The notes: generated by a model not told the origin, from the letters alone. A stretch of 64,000 nt of DNA from VAZQ01 sp963739175 (GCA_963739175.1 CAVTZH010000008.1:248001-312000); one strand, 5' to 3'. Positions 44,956 to 53,920 are shown, counted from the stretch's first letter. Made by a program: numbers and translations.

Positions 44956-47142
44956 ATGCAAGGCGGCGGGCACACCATCTTCCGGCGATGCGTACGGATC
45001 GGCGCCATTGCGCTCGTGATCCTCGGCGCGCTCGCGCTCGGCCACGAGCACGCCCGCGCCCAGCTCGGCCTCGATACGCTGCGTTCGGTCGTCGACAAGG
45101 CCAAAGCCGGCAAGGCTGTGCCCGGGAAGGATGCCCTCAAGGGCAAGAGCGCGCCGAATCTCAAAGGCCAGGTCGGAAAAGGCCAAATCGGGAAAGGCCA
45201 AGCCGCCAAGGACGCTGTCAGCAAAGCCGGCGGCAAGGGCGCGCTCGACAAGCTCACCAAGGACCGGATCCCGAAGGACAAGGTCAAGGATCTGATCGCG
45301 CGCGACAAGCTCAAGGACAAGTTCGGCAAGGGCCCGGCCGACAAGCTCACGCGCGACAAGCTCGCGACCGACAAGCTCGGCAAGGACCGGTTGACGAAAG
45401 ACAAGCTGTCAAAGGACGCGCTCACCAAGGACAAGCTGGGCAAGGACAAGCTGGGTAAGGACCAACTTGCGAAAGACAAGCTCGGCAAGGACCAACTCGC
45501 GAAGGACAAGCTGGGAAAAGACAAACTGGGTAAGGACCAACTCGCGAAAGACAAGCTCGGCAAAGACAAGCTCGGCAAGGATCAACTGGCCAAGGACAAG
45601 CTGGGCAAGGATCAGCTTGCCAAGGACAAGCTCGGCAAGGGCAAGGCCGGCGACCTCCAGTTCGCCAAAGGCAAGACCGTTCCCGACAAGCGCGCCGCGA
45701 CCCGGATCGCGCAGGCGAAGAGCCCGGTCGACCGCGGCAAGATCCGCGTCGACCACCGCCGCGACATCAACCTCGCGCGCGTGCGGCTGCCGCCGCGCCC
45801 GTTCCCCGGCACCGCCGGCTTCACCGCCGTCCCGCCTCCCACCGAGACGCGTTACGTCTCGACCGAGATGGTGTTCCATGTCGGACCCAACGTGTCGCGG
45901 CAGACCGTCGACGCGCAGGCGAAACGGCTGGGGCTGACCGTGGTCGGCGTGCAGCCGAGCGGCATCACCGGCGGCACGCTCTATCATTTCGGCCTGCCGC
46001 CCGGACGCCAGGTCGCCGACGTGGTGCGCTCGCTCGAGACCGAGCGGGTCGGCATCCCGTCACCGAATTACGTCTACCGGATCGTGCAGGACACCGCGTC
46101 CGAGACCTCGAGCGCGGCGGGATCGCCGGAGCAATACACCGTCGAGAAGCTCAAGCTCACCGAGGTGCACAAAGTCGCCACCGGCCGCGAGGTGCTGGTG
46201 GCGGTGATCGACTCCAAGGTCGACGTCAATCATCCCGATCTCGCCGGCGCGATCGTCGAACACTACGACGCGGTCGGGCGGCCGGAGCAGGCGCACTCGC
46301 ACGGCACCGGCATGACCGGCGCGATCGTATCGCACCGCAAGCTGCTCGGCATTGCGCCGAACGCGCGGATCCTGGCGGTGCACGCGTTCTCGACCTCGAC
46401 CCGGCAATCGCCGGAAGCGACCACGCGGCAGATCATCGCCGGCATCGAGTGGGCGATCAACAAAGGCGCGCGCATCATCAATATGAGCTTCGCCGGCCCG
46501 TATGATCCGATGATCCAGCTCGCGATGCGCAACGCCGCCGCCAAGGGGGTCATCCTGATCGCAGCGTCGGGCAACATGGGCGCGAAGTCGCCGCCGCTCT
46601 ATCCCGCCGCCGATCCGAATGTGATCGCGGTGACCGCGACCGACGAGAGCGACACCCTGTTCACGCTGGCGGTGCGCGGGCCGCACCTCGCGGTCGCGGC
46701 GCCCGGCGTCGACGTGATGGTCCCTGCCCCCGACGACACCTATCAGCTGACCACCGGCACGTCGGTCGCCGCCGCGCATGTCAGCGGCGTCGCCGCGCTG
46801 CTCCTGGAGCGGCATCCGTCGGTCGACGCCCGGATCGTGCTCGAGGTGCTCACCACGACCGCGCGCAACTTGAATGAGAAGGGTCGCGACGACCTTTACG
46901 GCTGGGGCCTGATCGATCCGGGCGCTGCACTGCAAGAGCTCGACAGCAGGATTGCAGACGGCAAATTGATCGCCACCGCCAAGCCGGCGGCGCCCAAGGC
47001 CGCGTCGGCAAAAGCTTCTACGACGACGGGGACAACAACGCCGGCGAAGGCCGCGCCGAAGACGGCGGCGCCAAATCCCAATATGCCCAATCCCAACGTG
47101 CCGCGTCCGGCGGCTGCGGGACCACCGGCGCCCGTGCGCTGA
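44956..47142 (+). CDS. S8 (subtilisin-like) serine protease with 20-unit pentad repeat
   Basis: This 728-residue exported protein starts with signal-anchor RIGAIALVILGALALGHEHA. Residues about 40-128 are Lys/Gly/Ala-rich; 129-228 are 20 consecutive five-residue units of the type Asp-(Lys/Gln)-Leu-(Gly/Ala)-Lys. Then come a basic linker, a propeptide-like fold (about 295-370) and the protease: Asp419 (VAVIDSKVDVNHPDL), His449 (HSHGTGMTGAI), Asn in AASGNMG and Ser603 (TGTSVAAAHVSG). All triad residues are present. The tail is Pro/Ala-rich. The repeat could be a wall- or anion-binding arm; its role is unknown. Confidence 0.88.
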   Translation: MQGGGHTIFRRCVRIGAIALVILGALALGHEHARAQLGLDTLRSVVDKAKAGKAVPGKDALKGKSAPNLKGQVGKGQIGKGQAAKDAVSKAGGKGALDKLTKDRIPKDKVKDLIARDKLKDKFGKGPADKLTRDKLATDKLGKDRLTKDKLSKDALTKDKLGKDKLGKDQLAKDKLGKDQLAKDKLGKDKLGKDQLAKDKLGKDKLGKDQLAKDKLGKDQLAKDKLGKGKAGDLQFAKGKTVPDKRAATRIAQAKSPVDRGKIRVDHRRDINLARVRLPPRPFPGTAGFTAVPPPTETRYVSTEMVFHVGPNVSRQTVDAQAKRLGLTVVGVQPSGITGGTLYHFGLPPGRQVADVVRSLETERVGIPSPNYVYRIVQDTASETSSAAGSPEQYTVEKLKLTEVHKVATGREVLVAVIDSKVDVNHPDLAGAIVEHYDAVGRPEQAHSHGTGMTGAIVSHRKLLGIAPNARILAVHAFSTSTRQSPEATTRQIIAGIEWAINKGARIINMSFAGPYDPMIQLAMRNAAAKGVILIAASGNMGAKSPPLYPAADPNVIAVTATDESDTLFTLAVRGPHLAVAAPGVDVMVPAPDDTYQLTTGTSVAAAHVSGVAALLLERHPSVDARIVLEVLTTTARNLNEKGRDDLYGWGLIDPGAALQELDSRIADGKLIATAKPAAPKAASAKASTTTGTTTPAKAAPKTAAPNPNMPNPNVPRPAAAGPPAPVR
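45340..45639 (+). repeat. 15-bp coding tandem repeat (20 pentads)
   Basis: Twenty in-frame 15-base units encode DKLGK/DQLAK-type pentads with Leu every fifth residue. Synonymous differences between units (CTC/CTG/CTT, GAC/GAT, AAG/AAA) show that the amino-acid pattern is kept while the DNA has diverged, mainly in the first six units. Confidence 0.9.
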
Positions 47143-47332
47143 TTTAGCCGCCAAGACCGGCCATTTTGTGCCGCGTCCTGCATTTCAATGCAGGCGTCTC
47201 GAAGAAATTGAAGCAAGCAATTAACCGAGCCGCAAGCATCCGGCGCGCGACCCGCAGTGCCGACAGCAATCCATTAGCGATTTGCAGCTAGCGTCGGTTG
47301 CGCCTGACATAACAAACTATTGGGAGGGCGCA

Positions 47333-48430
47333 ATGGCGCAGGCAAACCCATCCTTGATCGCTGAACTGGAGCGCGCGACCCACAACGGGTCGCATGACTG
47401 TGCCGAGACGGTCCAGCGCGTCACCGATCTCTTTCTGGCGGGCGCCGACCGGTTCACCGAAGACCAGGTCCTGCTGTTCGAAAACGTCCTCGGCTTCCTC
47501 GTGCAAAGAATCGAGACGCGGGCGCGCGCGGAGCTCTCGACCCGGCTGGCGCTGGTCAGCAACGCCCCGTCTCGCGTGATCCGCCGCCTCGCGCTCGATG
47601 ACGAGATCATGGTCGCCGAGCCGGTGCTGGCGGGCTCGCCGCGCCTGACCGCCGACGACCTCATTCAGGTCGCCTCCACCAAGAGCCAGGGCCATCTCAT
47701 GGCCATTTCGGGGCGCCGTCACATCGACGAAAGCGTGACCGACATCCTGCTCGACCGCGGCAACCGCGACGTCATCTATAAGCTCGCGCAGAACGCCGGC
47801 GCGCACTTTTCCGAAGCGGGCTTCACGACATTGGTGGTGAAGGCGGAGAACGACGAACGGCTCGCCGAGACGGTTGGGCGGCGCCTCGACGTCCCGAGCC
47901 ATCTGTTCGAGCAACTCCTGCTACAGGCCACCAAGACCGCGCAATCACGCCTGATGTCGCTGGCGCCGCCCGAGACCCAGCGCGAGATCCGCCGGGTGCT
48001 GGGCCAGGTCGCGAAGGAGATCGGCTGGGAGGTGACGGCGCCGCGCGATTTCAGCCAGGCGCAGGACATCGTCCAGGAGAAGCACCGGAACGGCACGCTG
48101 CACGAAGCGACGCTGGTGGAATTCGCAAAGAGCCGCAAATACGATGAGTTGGTCGCCGCGCTTTCGCTGTTGTGTCCGGCGCCGCTTGAGGTGATCGACT
48201 CGCTGATGGGCAGCCCCCGCCATGACGGCCTGCTGATTCCCTGCCGCGTGGCCAAGCTGAGCTGGCCGACGGTGGACGCGATCCTGCACAACAGGCTCGC
48301 CCATCATGCGCTCACGCCCTACGATCGCGAAAAACTGAACGCCGACTACAAGCGGCTGTCGTACGCGAGCGCTCAGCGTGTGCTGGAGTTCTGGCAGGCG
48401 CGCCCTGCCCAATCGCAGCAGCGGCACTGA
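47333..48430 (+). CDS. DUF2336 domain-containing protein
   Basis: This 365-residue cytoplasmic helical-repeat protein starts at ATG 47333 (GGGAGGGCGCA upstream), not at 47282. Characteristic blocks are VTDLFLAGADRFTEDQVLLF, ARAELSTRLALVSNAPSRVI, RRLALDDEIMVAEPVLAGSP, TADDLIQVASTKSQGHLMAI and GRRHIDESVTDILLDRGNRD. The DUF2336 family is largely confined to Alphaproteobacteria and has no established biochemical function. It appears to be monocistronic. Confidence 0.85.
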   Translation: MAQANPSLIAELERATHNGSHDCAETVQRVTDLFLAGADRFTEDQVLLFENVLGFLVQRIETRARAELSTRLALVSNAPSRVIRRLALDDEIMVAEPVLAGSPRLTADDLIQVASTKSQGHLMAISGRRHIDESVTDILLDRGNRDVIYKLAQNAGAHFSEAGFTTLVVKAENDERLAETVGRRLDVPSHLFEQLLLQATKTAQSRLMSLAPPETQREIRRVLGQVAKEIGWEVTAPRDFSQAQDIVQEKHRNGTLHEATLVEFAKSRKYDELVAALSLLCPAPLEVIDSLMGSPRHDGLLIPCRVAKLSWPTVDAILHNRLAHHALTPYDREKLNADYKRLSYASAQRVLEFWQARPAQSQQRH

Positions 48431-48453
48431 CAATCCTGTTGCCGCCGGTACCT

Positions 48454-48474
48454 GCCCTGCGCGCAGCGCAGGGC
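48454..48474. terminator. Intergenic 9-bp perfect hairpin
   Basis: GCCCTGCGC (48454-48462) pairs with GCGCAGGGC (48466-48474) around a three-base loop, 24 bases after the DUF2336 gene. No T-run follows, so its role as a terminator is uncertain. Confidence 0.4.
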
Positions 48475-48544
48475 CTGAACTGGAACTGTTGTCTCGGCGT
48501 CCCCACATAGCGGGCAAATCCCGTCCTCAAACTGTGGGGCATCC

Positions 48545-49456
48545 ATGTCCATCAGACCCGTCAAGCGAATTGCTCAGTCCACGCCGACCATGGAAGGCGC
48601 CGGCGTGAAGCTGCACCGCGCCTTCGGCTTCGGCACCACTTCCGAGTTCGATCCGTTCCTGCTGTTCGACGATTTCCGCAACGATCGTCCCGCCGACTAT
48701 CAGGCCGGGTTTCCGTGGCATCCGCATCGCGGCATCGAGACCATCACCTATGTGCTGGCCGGCACCGTCGAGCACGGCGACAGCCTTGGCAACAAGGGCA
48801 AGATGGGCGCCGGCGACGTGCAGTGGATGACCGCCGGCTCAGGCATCATGCATCAGGAGATGCCGAAGGGCGACGCGCGCGGCCGCATGCACGGCTTCCA
48901 GCTCTGGGCGAACCTCCCCTCCTCGCTCAAGATGACTGCGCCGCGCTACCAGGACATCCCGGCCGCGGTCATCCCCGAAGTCACCGATGACGACGGCACC
49001 CATGTGCGCGTCATCACCGGCGATTTCTGGGGCAAGACCGGCCCGGTCGAAGGCGTCGCCGCCGATCCGCGCTATCTCGACGTCTTCGTGCCACCGGGCA
49101 AGCGCAAGACCTTGCCGGTCGAAGTCGGCCGTCATGCCTTCGCCTATGTGTTCGAAGGCTCCGGCACGTTCTCCGGCGCGTCGCAGCCGTTCGGCGTGCT
49201 CACCGAGAAGGAGAACGGTGACGGCAGCGAGACACTCGTGCGTGAACGCATCGGCAATCGCTCGCTGGTGGTGTTCGACACCGGCGACGAGGTGACCGTG
49301 CAGGCCGGCGACGAAGGCATCCGCTTCCTCCTGGTGTCCGGCAAGCCGATCGAGGAGCCGGTCGCGTGGCATGGGCCGATCGTGATGAACACGCAGGCCG
49401 AGCTGCAGCAGGCGGTGTCGGAGCTGCGCAGCGGCACCTTCATCAAGCACGGCTGA
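48545..49456 (+). CDS. Pirin family protein
   Basis: This 303-residue bicupin has the pirin iron site HPHRGIET (His59, His61) and GSGIMHQEM (His103, Glu105). The second cupin carries VFVPPGKRKTLPVEVGRHAF and GDEVTVQAGDEG. Pirins range from quercetinase-like dioxygenases to redox-sensing regulators; the specific role here cannot be told. No co-transcribed partner is visible. Confidence 0.9.
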   Translation: MSIRPVKRIAQSTPTMEGAGVKLHRAFGFGTTSEFDPFLLFDDFRNDRPADYQAGFPWHPHRGIETITYVLAGTVEHGDSLGNKGKMGAGDVQWMTAGSGIMHQEMPKGDARGRMHGFQLWANLPSSLKMTAPRYQDIPAAVIPEVTDDDGTHVRVITGDFWGKTGPVEGVAADPRYLDVFVPPGKRKTLPVEVGRHAFAYVFEGSGTFSGASQPFGVLTEKENGDGSETLVRERIGNRSLVVFDTGDEVTVQAGDEGIRFLLVSGKPIEEPVAWHGPIVMNTQAELQQAVSELRSGTFIKHG

Positions 49457-49571
49457 TCTGCGTCACCACTAATTGCGTAACTGCTGAAGCTGTGAACTAT
49501 GAGGCGCGCAATACCATTGCGCGCCTCTTCTTGTGCTGCACTGCACACCTGCCGCCGGGCCTTCCCTTTCG

Positions 49572-50822
49572 ATGAGATCAACGTTCGCGCCCTTCCGCGT
49601 CCGCAGCTACCGGTTCCAGTGGCCGGCCGACCTGCTGACGTCATGGGCGCTGGAAATGGAATTCCTGATTCTCGGCTGGTACGTGCTGGTCGAGACCGGC
49701 TCGGTGGTGCTGCTGACGCTGTTCGGCGCCTTGCAGCACGGCGGCACGCTGATCGCGCCGATCCTCGGCGTCGTCAGCGACCGCATCGGTCCGCGCAATC
49801 TGCTGACCGGGATGCGGCTGATCTACGCCACCATCGCCACCACGCTGATGACGCTCGCCTTCACCGGCGCGATCAATCCGGTGATCGTGCTGGTGCTGGT
49901 CGGCTTCATGGGCCTGGTGCGGCCGTCCGACCTCGGGCTGCGCGCCGCGCTGATCGCCGACACCATGCCGCACGAGCAACTGACCGGCGCGATGGGGATG
50001 TCGCGCATCACGTCGGATACCGCGCGCATCGCCGGCGCGCTCAGCGGCGCCGGCCTGTTCGCCTGGCTCGGCATGGGCCCCGCTTATGTCGTGATCGCAT
50101 CGTTCTATGCGCTGAGCGCACTCCTCACCTCGCAGGCGGACTCCGCGCATTCCAAAAAGGCCACGGAGCCGGTAACGGCGACCGTCACCGGCCGGGTATC
50201 AGCGTGGAGCGACTTGCGCGAAGGTATCATTCATATCTGGAACACGCCGAGCCTGATGGCGATCATCTGGCTGGTGCTGCTGTTCAACTTCACAGCGTTC
50301 CCGCTGACCAACGCTCTCCTGCCTTATGTCGCAAAGGACATCTATCACGCCGACCAGGCTGGGCTCAGCTACCTGATCGCCAGCATCTCCCTGGGCGCCA
50401 TGCTGGGCGGGGTGCTGATGAGCCGCACCGGCGTCAGCGAGCGGCTTCCGCGGCTTATGATTGGGTCGGCCGTGGCCTGGCATGCGCTGCTCCTGGTGTT
50501 CGCGCAGATGCAAACACTGACCGGCGGGATCGTCATGCTGCTGGTCACCGGCGTGTTTCAGAGTCTCACCATGGTAAGCCTGACGGTGATCCTGGTGCGC
50601 GAATCCGGCCAGCGCCTCCGCGGCCGCATCATGGGCGTGCGCATGATGGCGATCTACAGCCTGCCGATCGGCTTGCTGATCGCCGGAGAGTTGATCAAAC
50701 GCGTCGGCTTTGCGTCGACCGCGACGCTCTACGCCGCGCTCGGCCTCGCCTGCACGATCATCATCGCGCTGCGCTGGCGCGAGCATATGTGGCCGGCGGT
50801 GCAGCCGACACCGGCGGAATAG
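49572..50822 (+). CDS. MFS transporter
   Basis: This 416-residue protein starts at ATG 49572 with twelve hydrophobic segments in two halves. The first cytoplasmic loop carries the MFS-type pattern APILGVVSDRIGPRNLLTGM, and the equivalent in the second half is GVLMSRTGVSERLPRLMIG. An acidic-poor, Ser-rich central loop (SAHSKKATEPVTATVTGRVS) divides the halves. Substrate unknown. The longer frame from 49533 adds a leader without a ribosome-binding site. Confidence 0.85.
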   Translation: MRSTFAPFRVRSYRFQWPADLLTSWALEMEFLILGWYVLVETGSVVLLTLFGALQHGGTLIAPILGVVSDRIGPRNLLTGMRLIYATIATTLMTLAFTGAINPVIVLVLVGFMGLVRPSDLGLRAALIADTMPHEQLTGAMGMSRITSDTARIAGALSGAGLFAWLGMGPAYVVIASFYALSALLTSQADSAHSKKATEPVTATVTGRVSAWSDLREGIIHIWNTPSLMAIIWLVLLFNFTAFPLTNALLPYVAKDIYHADQAGLSYLIASISLGAMLGGVLMSRTGVSERLPRLMIGSAVAWHALLLVFAQMQTLTGGIVMLLVTGVFQSLTMVSLTVILVRESGQRLRGRIMGVRMMAIYSLPIGLLIAGELIKRVGFASTATLYAALGLACTIIIALRWREHMWPAVQPTPAE

Positions 50823-50834
50823 ACGGCGGCGCCG

Positions 50835-52139
50835 TCACCATTTCGAAACGGCGATCTCCAGCGGAAACTTGTCCACCACCTCATGGCCCTTGTCGGTCAC
50901 GATGAAGGTGTGGCCGAGGAAGATGCCGAACAGGCCATCGGCGGAGATCGGGTTGGGCTCGGCCATGATGATCATGCCGGGCTTGAGCACCTGCTCGAAC
51001 TCTTCGGCGGAGACGTGCTCGGCGACCACGTGCGGCTTGTCGGTGACGAGATCGATGCCGTGCACTTGCGTGGGGCGCGACTGGTAGCCGTTGTCGCGGA
51101 AGAACTTGCTCGCCTGCCGCATGTTCTCGACCGGCTTGCCGGGAGCGATCTCGGCGACGATCTTCTTGTAGCCCGGCAGCGTGATCTTCTCCCAGAAATT
51201 ACGCACCATGTCGTTCGGCTCGCCCACACAAATGGGTGAACCGATCTGCGCGGTGTAGCCGCGATAGCCGGCGGCGAGCTCCATATTGATGATGTCACCC
51301 TTCTTCAGCTCGCGCGCCGACGGGCGCGGATTGCCGAAGATCAGCGCCGGATTGTCCATCGGCGTCGAGCCGATGATGAGGAAGTCGATGTCGCCGCCGC
51401 CTTCCAGGATGGCCGCGCCCGCCGCGGCGCGCAGCTCATATTCCTTCACGCCCGGCCGCGCGCGCGCGACCATGGCGTTCATGGCGTCTTCGCAGAGCTT
51501 GCCGGCGACGCGCACGCATTCAAGCTCTTCCTCGCTGTGGACCGAGAGCAGCTCGTGCAGGAAGCCCGAGGTGAAGACGAGCTCGGCGTCCGGCAGATTG
51601 TGCCGCAGCACGTTGTACTGGTTGACCGGCATGTAGTCGTTATGGCGCGGATCGATCTCCATCAGCCCGATGCGCCCGCGCTCGAGCTTCAGCTCGCGCA
51701 GCCGCTCGACCATGATGTCGGAATAGCGGCCATTGCGGCTGTGGCGCACGTCCTTGACCACGACGTCGACCTGGCGGCGCACCGCCTCGGCGTGGGTGCC
51801 GCCCATCGAATAGATCAGCGTCGGCTCGCCCTCGAGCGGCACCAGCACATAGGCGGCAAGCGCGTGCCATTCCCAGTGGCCGGTGAGCCACAGCATCGCG
51901 CCGCCGAAGCTCCAGTGACTCGGCCCGCCCGGCGCGATGATCGCGTCAAGCTTCGCTTCGCGCATTTTTCCGCGCAAAGCCGCGTAACGCCTCTCGTATT
52001 CCTTCTTCGAGAACTGGTCCCAGATGCAGTCGCGGTAGTACGGCGTGTCGCGCATGTTCGCGAACGGCAGCGACTGGTCGAGCTTGGTGCGGACGATTTC
52101 CCACGGTTGCGGTCCGATCCGCGGCGGCTGGATATTCAT
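50835..52139 (-). CDS. M24 (creatinase/Xaa-Pro aminopeptidase-like) family protein
   Basis: This 434-residue pita-bread protein has a creatinase-type N-domain (residues about 45-190) and a C-domain with the expected fold. The canonical two Asp ligands of the M24 metal site are not seen: the first position reads NMELAAGYRGYTAQIG, with Glu and Gln in their places. The His in QVHGIDLVTDKPH and Glu in IIMAEPNPISADG are present. It may be a non-metal or creatinase-like hydrolase. Its 3' end is 12 bases from the MFS gene. Confidence 0.8.
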   Translation of the reverse strand: MNIQPPRIGPQPWEIVRTKLDQSLPFANMRDTPYYRDCIWDQFSKKEYERRYAALRGKMREAKLDAIIAPGGPSHWSFGGAMLWLTGHWEWHALAAYVLVPLEGEPTLIYSMGGTHAEAVRRQVDVVVKDVRHSRNGRYSDIMVERLRELKLERGRIGLMEIDPRHNDYMPVNQYNVLRHNLPDAELVFTSGFLHELLSVHSEEELECVRVAGKLCEDAMNAMVARARPGVKEYELRAAAGAAILEGGGDIDFLIIGSTPMDNPALIFGNPRPSARELKKGDIINMELAAGYRGYTAQIGSPICVGEPNDMVRNFWEKITLPGYKKIVAEIAPGKPVENMRQASKFFRDNGYQSRPTQVHGIDLVTDKPHVVAEHVSAEEFEQVLKPGMIIMAEPNPISADGLFGIFLGHTFIVTDKGHEVVDKFPLEIAVSKW

Positions 52140-52163
52140 GAGTTTGTTTCCTCCAATGCCATT

Positions 52164-52235
52164 CTTGTAGGGTGGGCCATAAGGGCGTTTACGCCCGTCT
52201 TCGACGGGCTATGGGCGCGTAGCGCCGTGCCCACC
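52164..52235. repeat. REP-like palindrome with inserted three-arm module (copy 3)
   Basis: The outer arms GGTGGGC (52171-52177) and GCCCACC (52229-52235) match the palindrome at 52792-52823 but enclose an additional module at 52178-52213. The module's arms are AAGGGCG, CGCCCGT and ACGGGCT. It lies upstream of the RAYT-like gene. Confidence 0.8.
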
Positions 52236-52255
52236 TGGAATTCGCCGGCAGTTTC

Positions 52256-52788
52256 ATGCCCCAATATCTGAGAGCGAAGCTTGATGGTGGCACGTTCTTC
52301 TTTACGGTAACGCTTGCCGACCGCTCCAGCAATCTTCTCGTCCAAGAAATCGATCTGTTCCGAGAAGCATATCGTTCCGTTCGGCGCCGTTTGACGTTCG
52401 CGACAGTCGCGATCTGTATACTTCCTGAGCACCTCCATGCGATCTGGAGCTTGCCCGAAGGTGACGTTGACTATTCCAAGCGATGGAATCTCATCAAGGG
52501 CGGATTCTCGCGCTACCTTCCTGCCTCCGTCATCCGATCACGAAGCAAGATTGCCAAACGCGAAAGGGCATCTGGCAACGTCGCTATTGGGAGCATGCGA
52601 TCCGCGATGAAGCTGATTTGGTGCGCCATGTCGACTACATCCATTTCAACCCCGTCAAGCACGGCTTGGTTTCGCGAGTTTGCGATTGGCCGCACAGTAG
52701 TTTTCACCGCTTTGTCGAACGCGGTGACTTGCCGCTCGATTGGGGCGGCGACACGCATGCCTTGTCATCAGGAGCGTTCGGCGAATGA
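52256..52788 (+). pseudogene. REP-associated tyrosine transposase (RAYT, Y1_Tnp), frameshifted
   Basis: The N-terminal frame from 52256 has the HUH metal pair in ICILPEHLHAIWSLPEGD (His59, His61). At 52555-52566 one base is missing and the continuation is in another frame: KGIWQRRYWEHAIRDEADLV, then the catalytic Tyr segment HVDYIHFNPVKHGLV and VCDWPHSSFHRFVERGD, ending at 52788. Together these are a complete Y1 transposase of about 177 residues. Palindromes flank it on both sides. RAYTs nick or mobilise REP sequences. The break may be real or a read error. Confidence 0.8.
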
Positions 52789-52791
52789 GAT

Positions 52792-52823
52792 GGTGGGCAC
52801 GGCGCTGCGCGCCTTTGCCCACC
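52792..52823. repeat. REP-like palindrome without insert
   Basis: GGTGGGC (52792-52798) and GCCCACC (52817-52823) enclose ACGGCGCTGCGCGCCTTT. Read on the other strand it matches copy 3 at both ends, including GTAGGGTGGGC and GCGCCGTGCCCACC, but lacks the 36-bp module. Confidence 0.75.
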
Positions 52824-52845
52824 CTACAAGTGACGCGATCTCTAC

Positions 52846-53880
52846 CTAGATGGAACAATTCCCGAACGTCTTGCGGCCGCCGGCCTTCTCGACCGCCTCG
52901 CGCGCCAGCGCCAGATTGGCGACCTGCGCCACTGTGGGCTTGGTCTCGGGCTTGATGTCGCCGTTCTCGATCGAGTTGTCGATCGACCATTGCGTGCGCT
53001 TCTCTTCGAGGCCCTCGTTCACCGACCATACGCAGTTCTTGGTCAGCAGGCCGACGGCGTATTCGACAGCGTCCTTCGGCTTCTTGGTGGCGTCGACGAT
53101 CGCGGCGATCCCCTTGGCGGGATCGCTGTACATCGTGCGGTTGGCCTCGATCATCGCGGCGACGGCGTCGCGCAGCAATGGACGGTCGCGCTCGATCCAG
53201 GCGAGCGACGCGCCGTAGGCATTGAACATGTAGAGCGGCATCAGGTCGGCGAGCTGGACCAGCGGGTTCAGCGTCGGCTTCTGGCGCAGCGCCAGGAACA
53301 CGTCTTCCGGATGCAAGGCCACCGCATCGACCTGGTTGGCGATCAGGCCGGGCAGCCGGCCGGCAGTCGGCGACGGGATGAATTGCGCGTCATTGACGTC
53401 GAGGCCGACCGAGCGCAGCACCGCGCGGCCCATGCGCCAGTTGAAGCCGCCGACGCCGCCGCCGGTGGCGGAGAGCCGCTTGCCCTTGAGCTGCTCCGGC
53501 TTGGTGATGCCTTCCTGCACCATGTAGACCTGCGGCATGCGCGGCGCGAGGCCCCAGATCTGCTGCACCTTCATGCCGCGGCCGACCAGCACGTCGTTGA
53601 CGCTGATGATGGCGGAGCCTTGCGCCACCGCCACGTTCGCGGTCTGCGACTGGCCGCCTTCGAACTGGATGATGTTGGCGTCGATGCAATGCTTGGCGAA
53701 AAGTCCGAGCGCCTTCGCAATGTAGGGCGCCGTGTGCACCACGTTGGGCGGCGCCACCGCCACGCCGACATTGATCGGGCGCATCTTCGGGCAGTTCTGC
53801 GCCGACGCTTCGCCGATCATGAGGCCGGCAGCGGCCAGCGCCAATGCACATGTCCGGGTGGTGCGAGTGACGTTCGACAT
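52846..53880 (-). CDS. ABC transporter substrate-binding protein (nitrate/taurine/riboflavin-type)
   Basis: This 344-residue periplasmic protein starts at ATG 53880 with signal TCALALAAAGLMIGEASAQ. The pattern INVGVAVAPPNVVHTAPYIA, KALGLFAKHCIDANIIQFEG and GGGVGGFNWRMGRAVLRSVG fits the NMT1/SsuA-like binding fold. The frame upstream to 54006 only reads through a repeat. It is third in the operon after the ATPase and permease; a 73-bp hairpin repeat lies between it and the permease. Substrate unknown. Confidence 0.85.
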   Translation of the reverse strand: MSNVTRTTRTCALALAAAGLMIGEASAQNCPKMRPINVGVAVAPPNVVHTAPYIAKALGLFAKHCIDANIIQFEGGQSQTANVAVAQGSAIISVNDVLVGRGMKVQQIWGLAPRMPQVYMVQEGITKPEQLKGKRLSATGGGVGGFNWRMGRAVLRSVGLDVNDAQFIPSPTAGRLPGLIANQVDAVALHPEDVFLALRQKPTLNPLVQLADLMPLYMFNAYGASLAWIERDRPLLRDAVAAMIEANRTMYSDPAKGIAAIVDATKKPKDAVEYAVGLLTKNCVWSVNEGLEEKRTQWSIDNSIENGDIKPETKPTVAQVANLALAREAVEKAGGRKTFGNCSI

Positions 53881-53920
53881 GGCTTGCTTCCTTCCCTTGA
53901 TTTTTCTTCGGCTCCCTCCG

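Noticed and set aside
45340..45639. The regular 15-bp repeat considered as a CRISPR-like array.
   Set aside because: There are no unique spacers, the unit is coding and the amino-acid pattern is kept in frame.
45409..45987. Long minus-strand open frame opposite the pentad repeat, with an LAELVLGKL-type repeat.
   Set aside because: It is the antisense image of the repetitive coding sequence; the plus-strand protein has a signal sequence and a full catalytic triad.
48373..48546. A minus-strand Cys-rich frame containing GICPLCGDAETTVP, suggestive of a zinc finger.
   Set aside because: It overlaps the end of the DUF2336 gene and the leader of the pirin gene, and has no ribosome-binding site; kept only as a curiosity.
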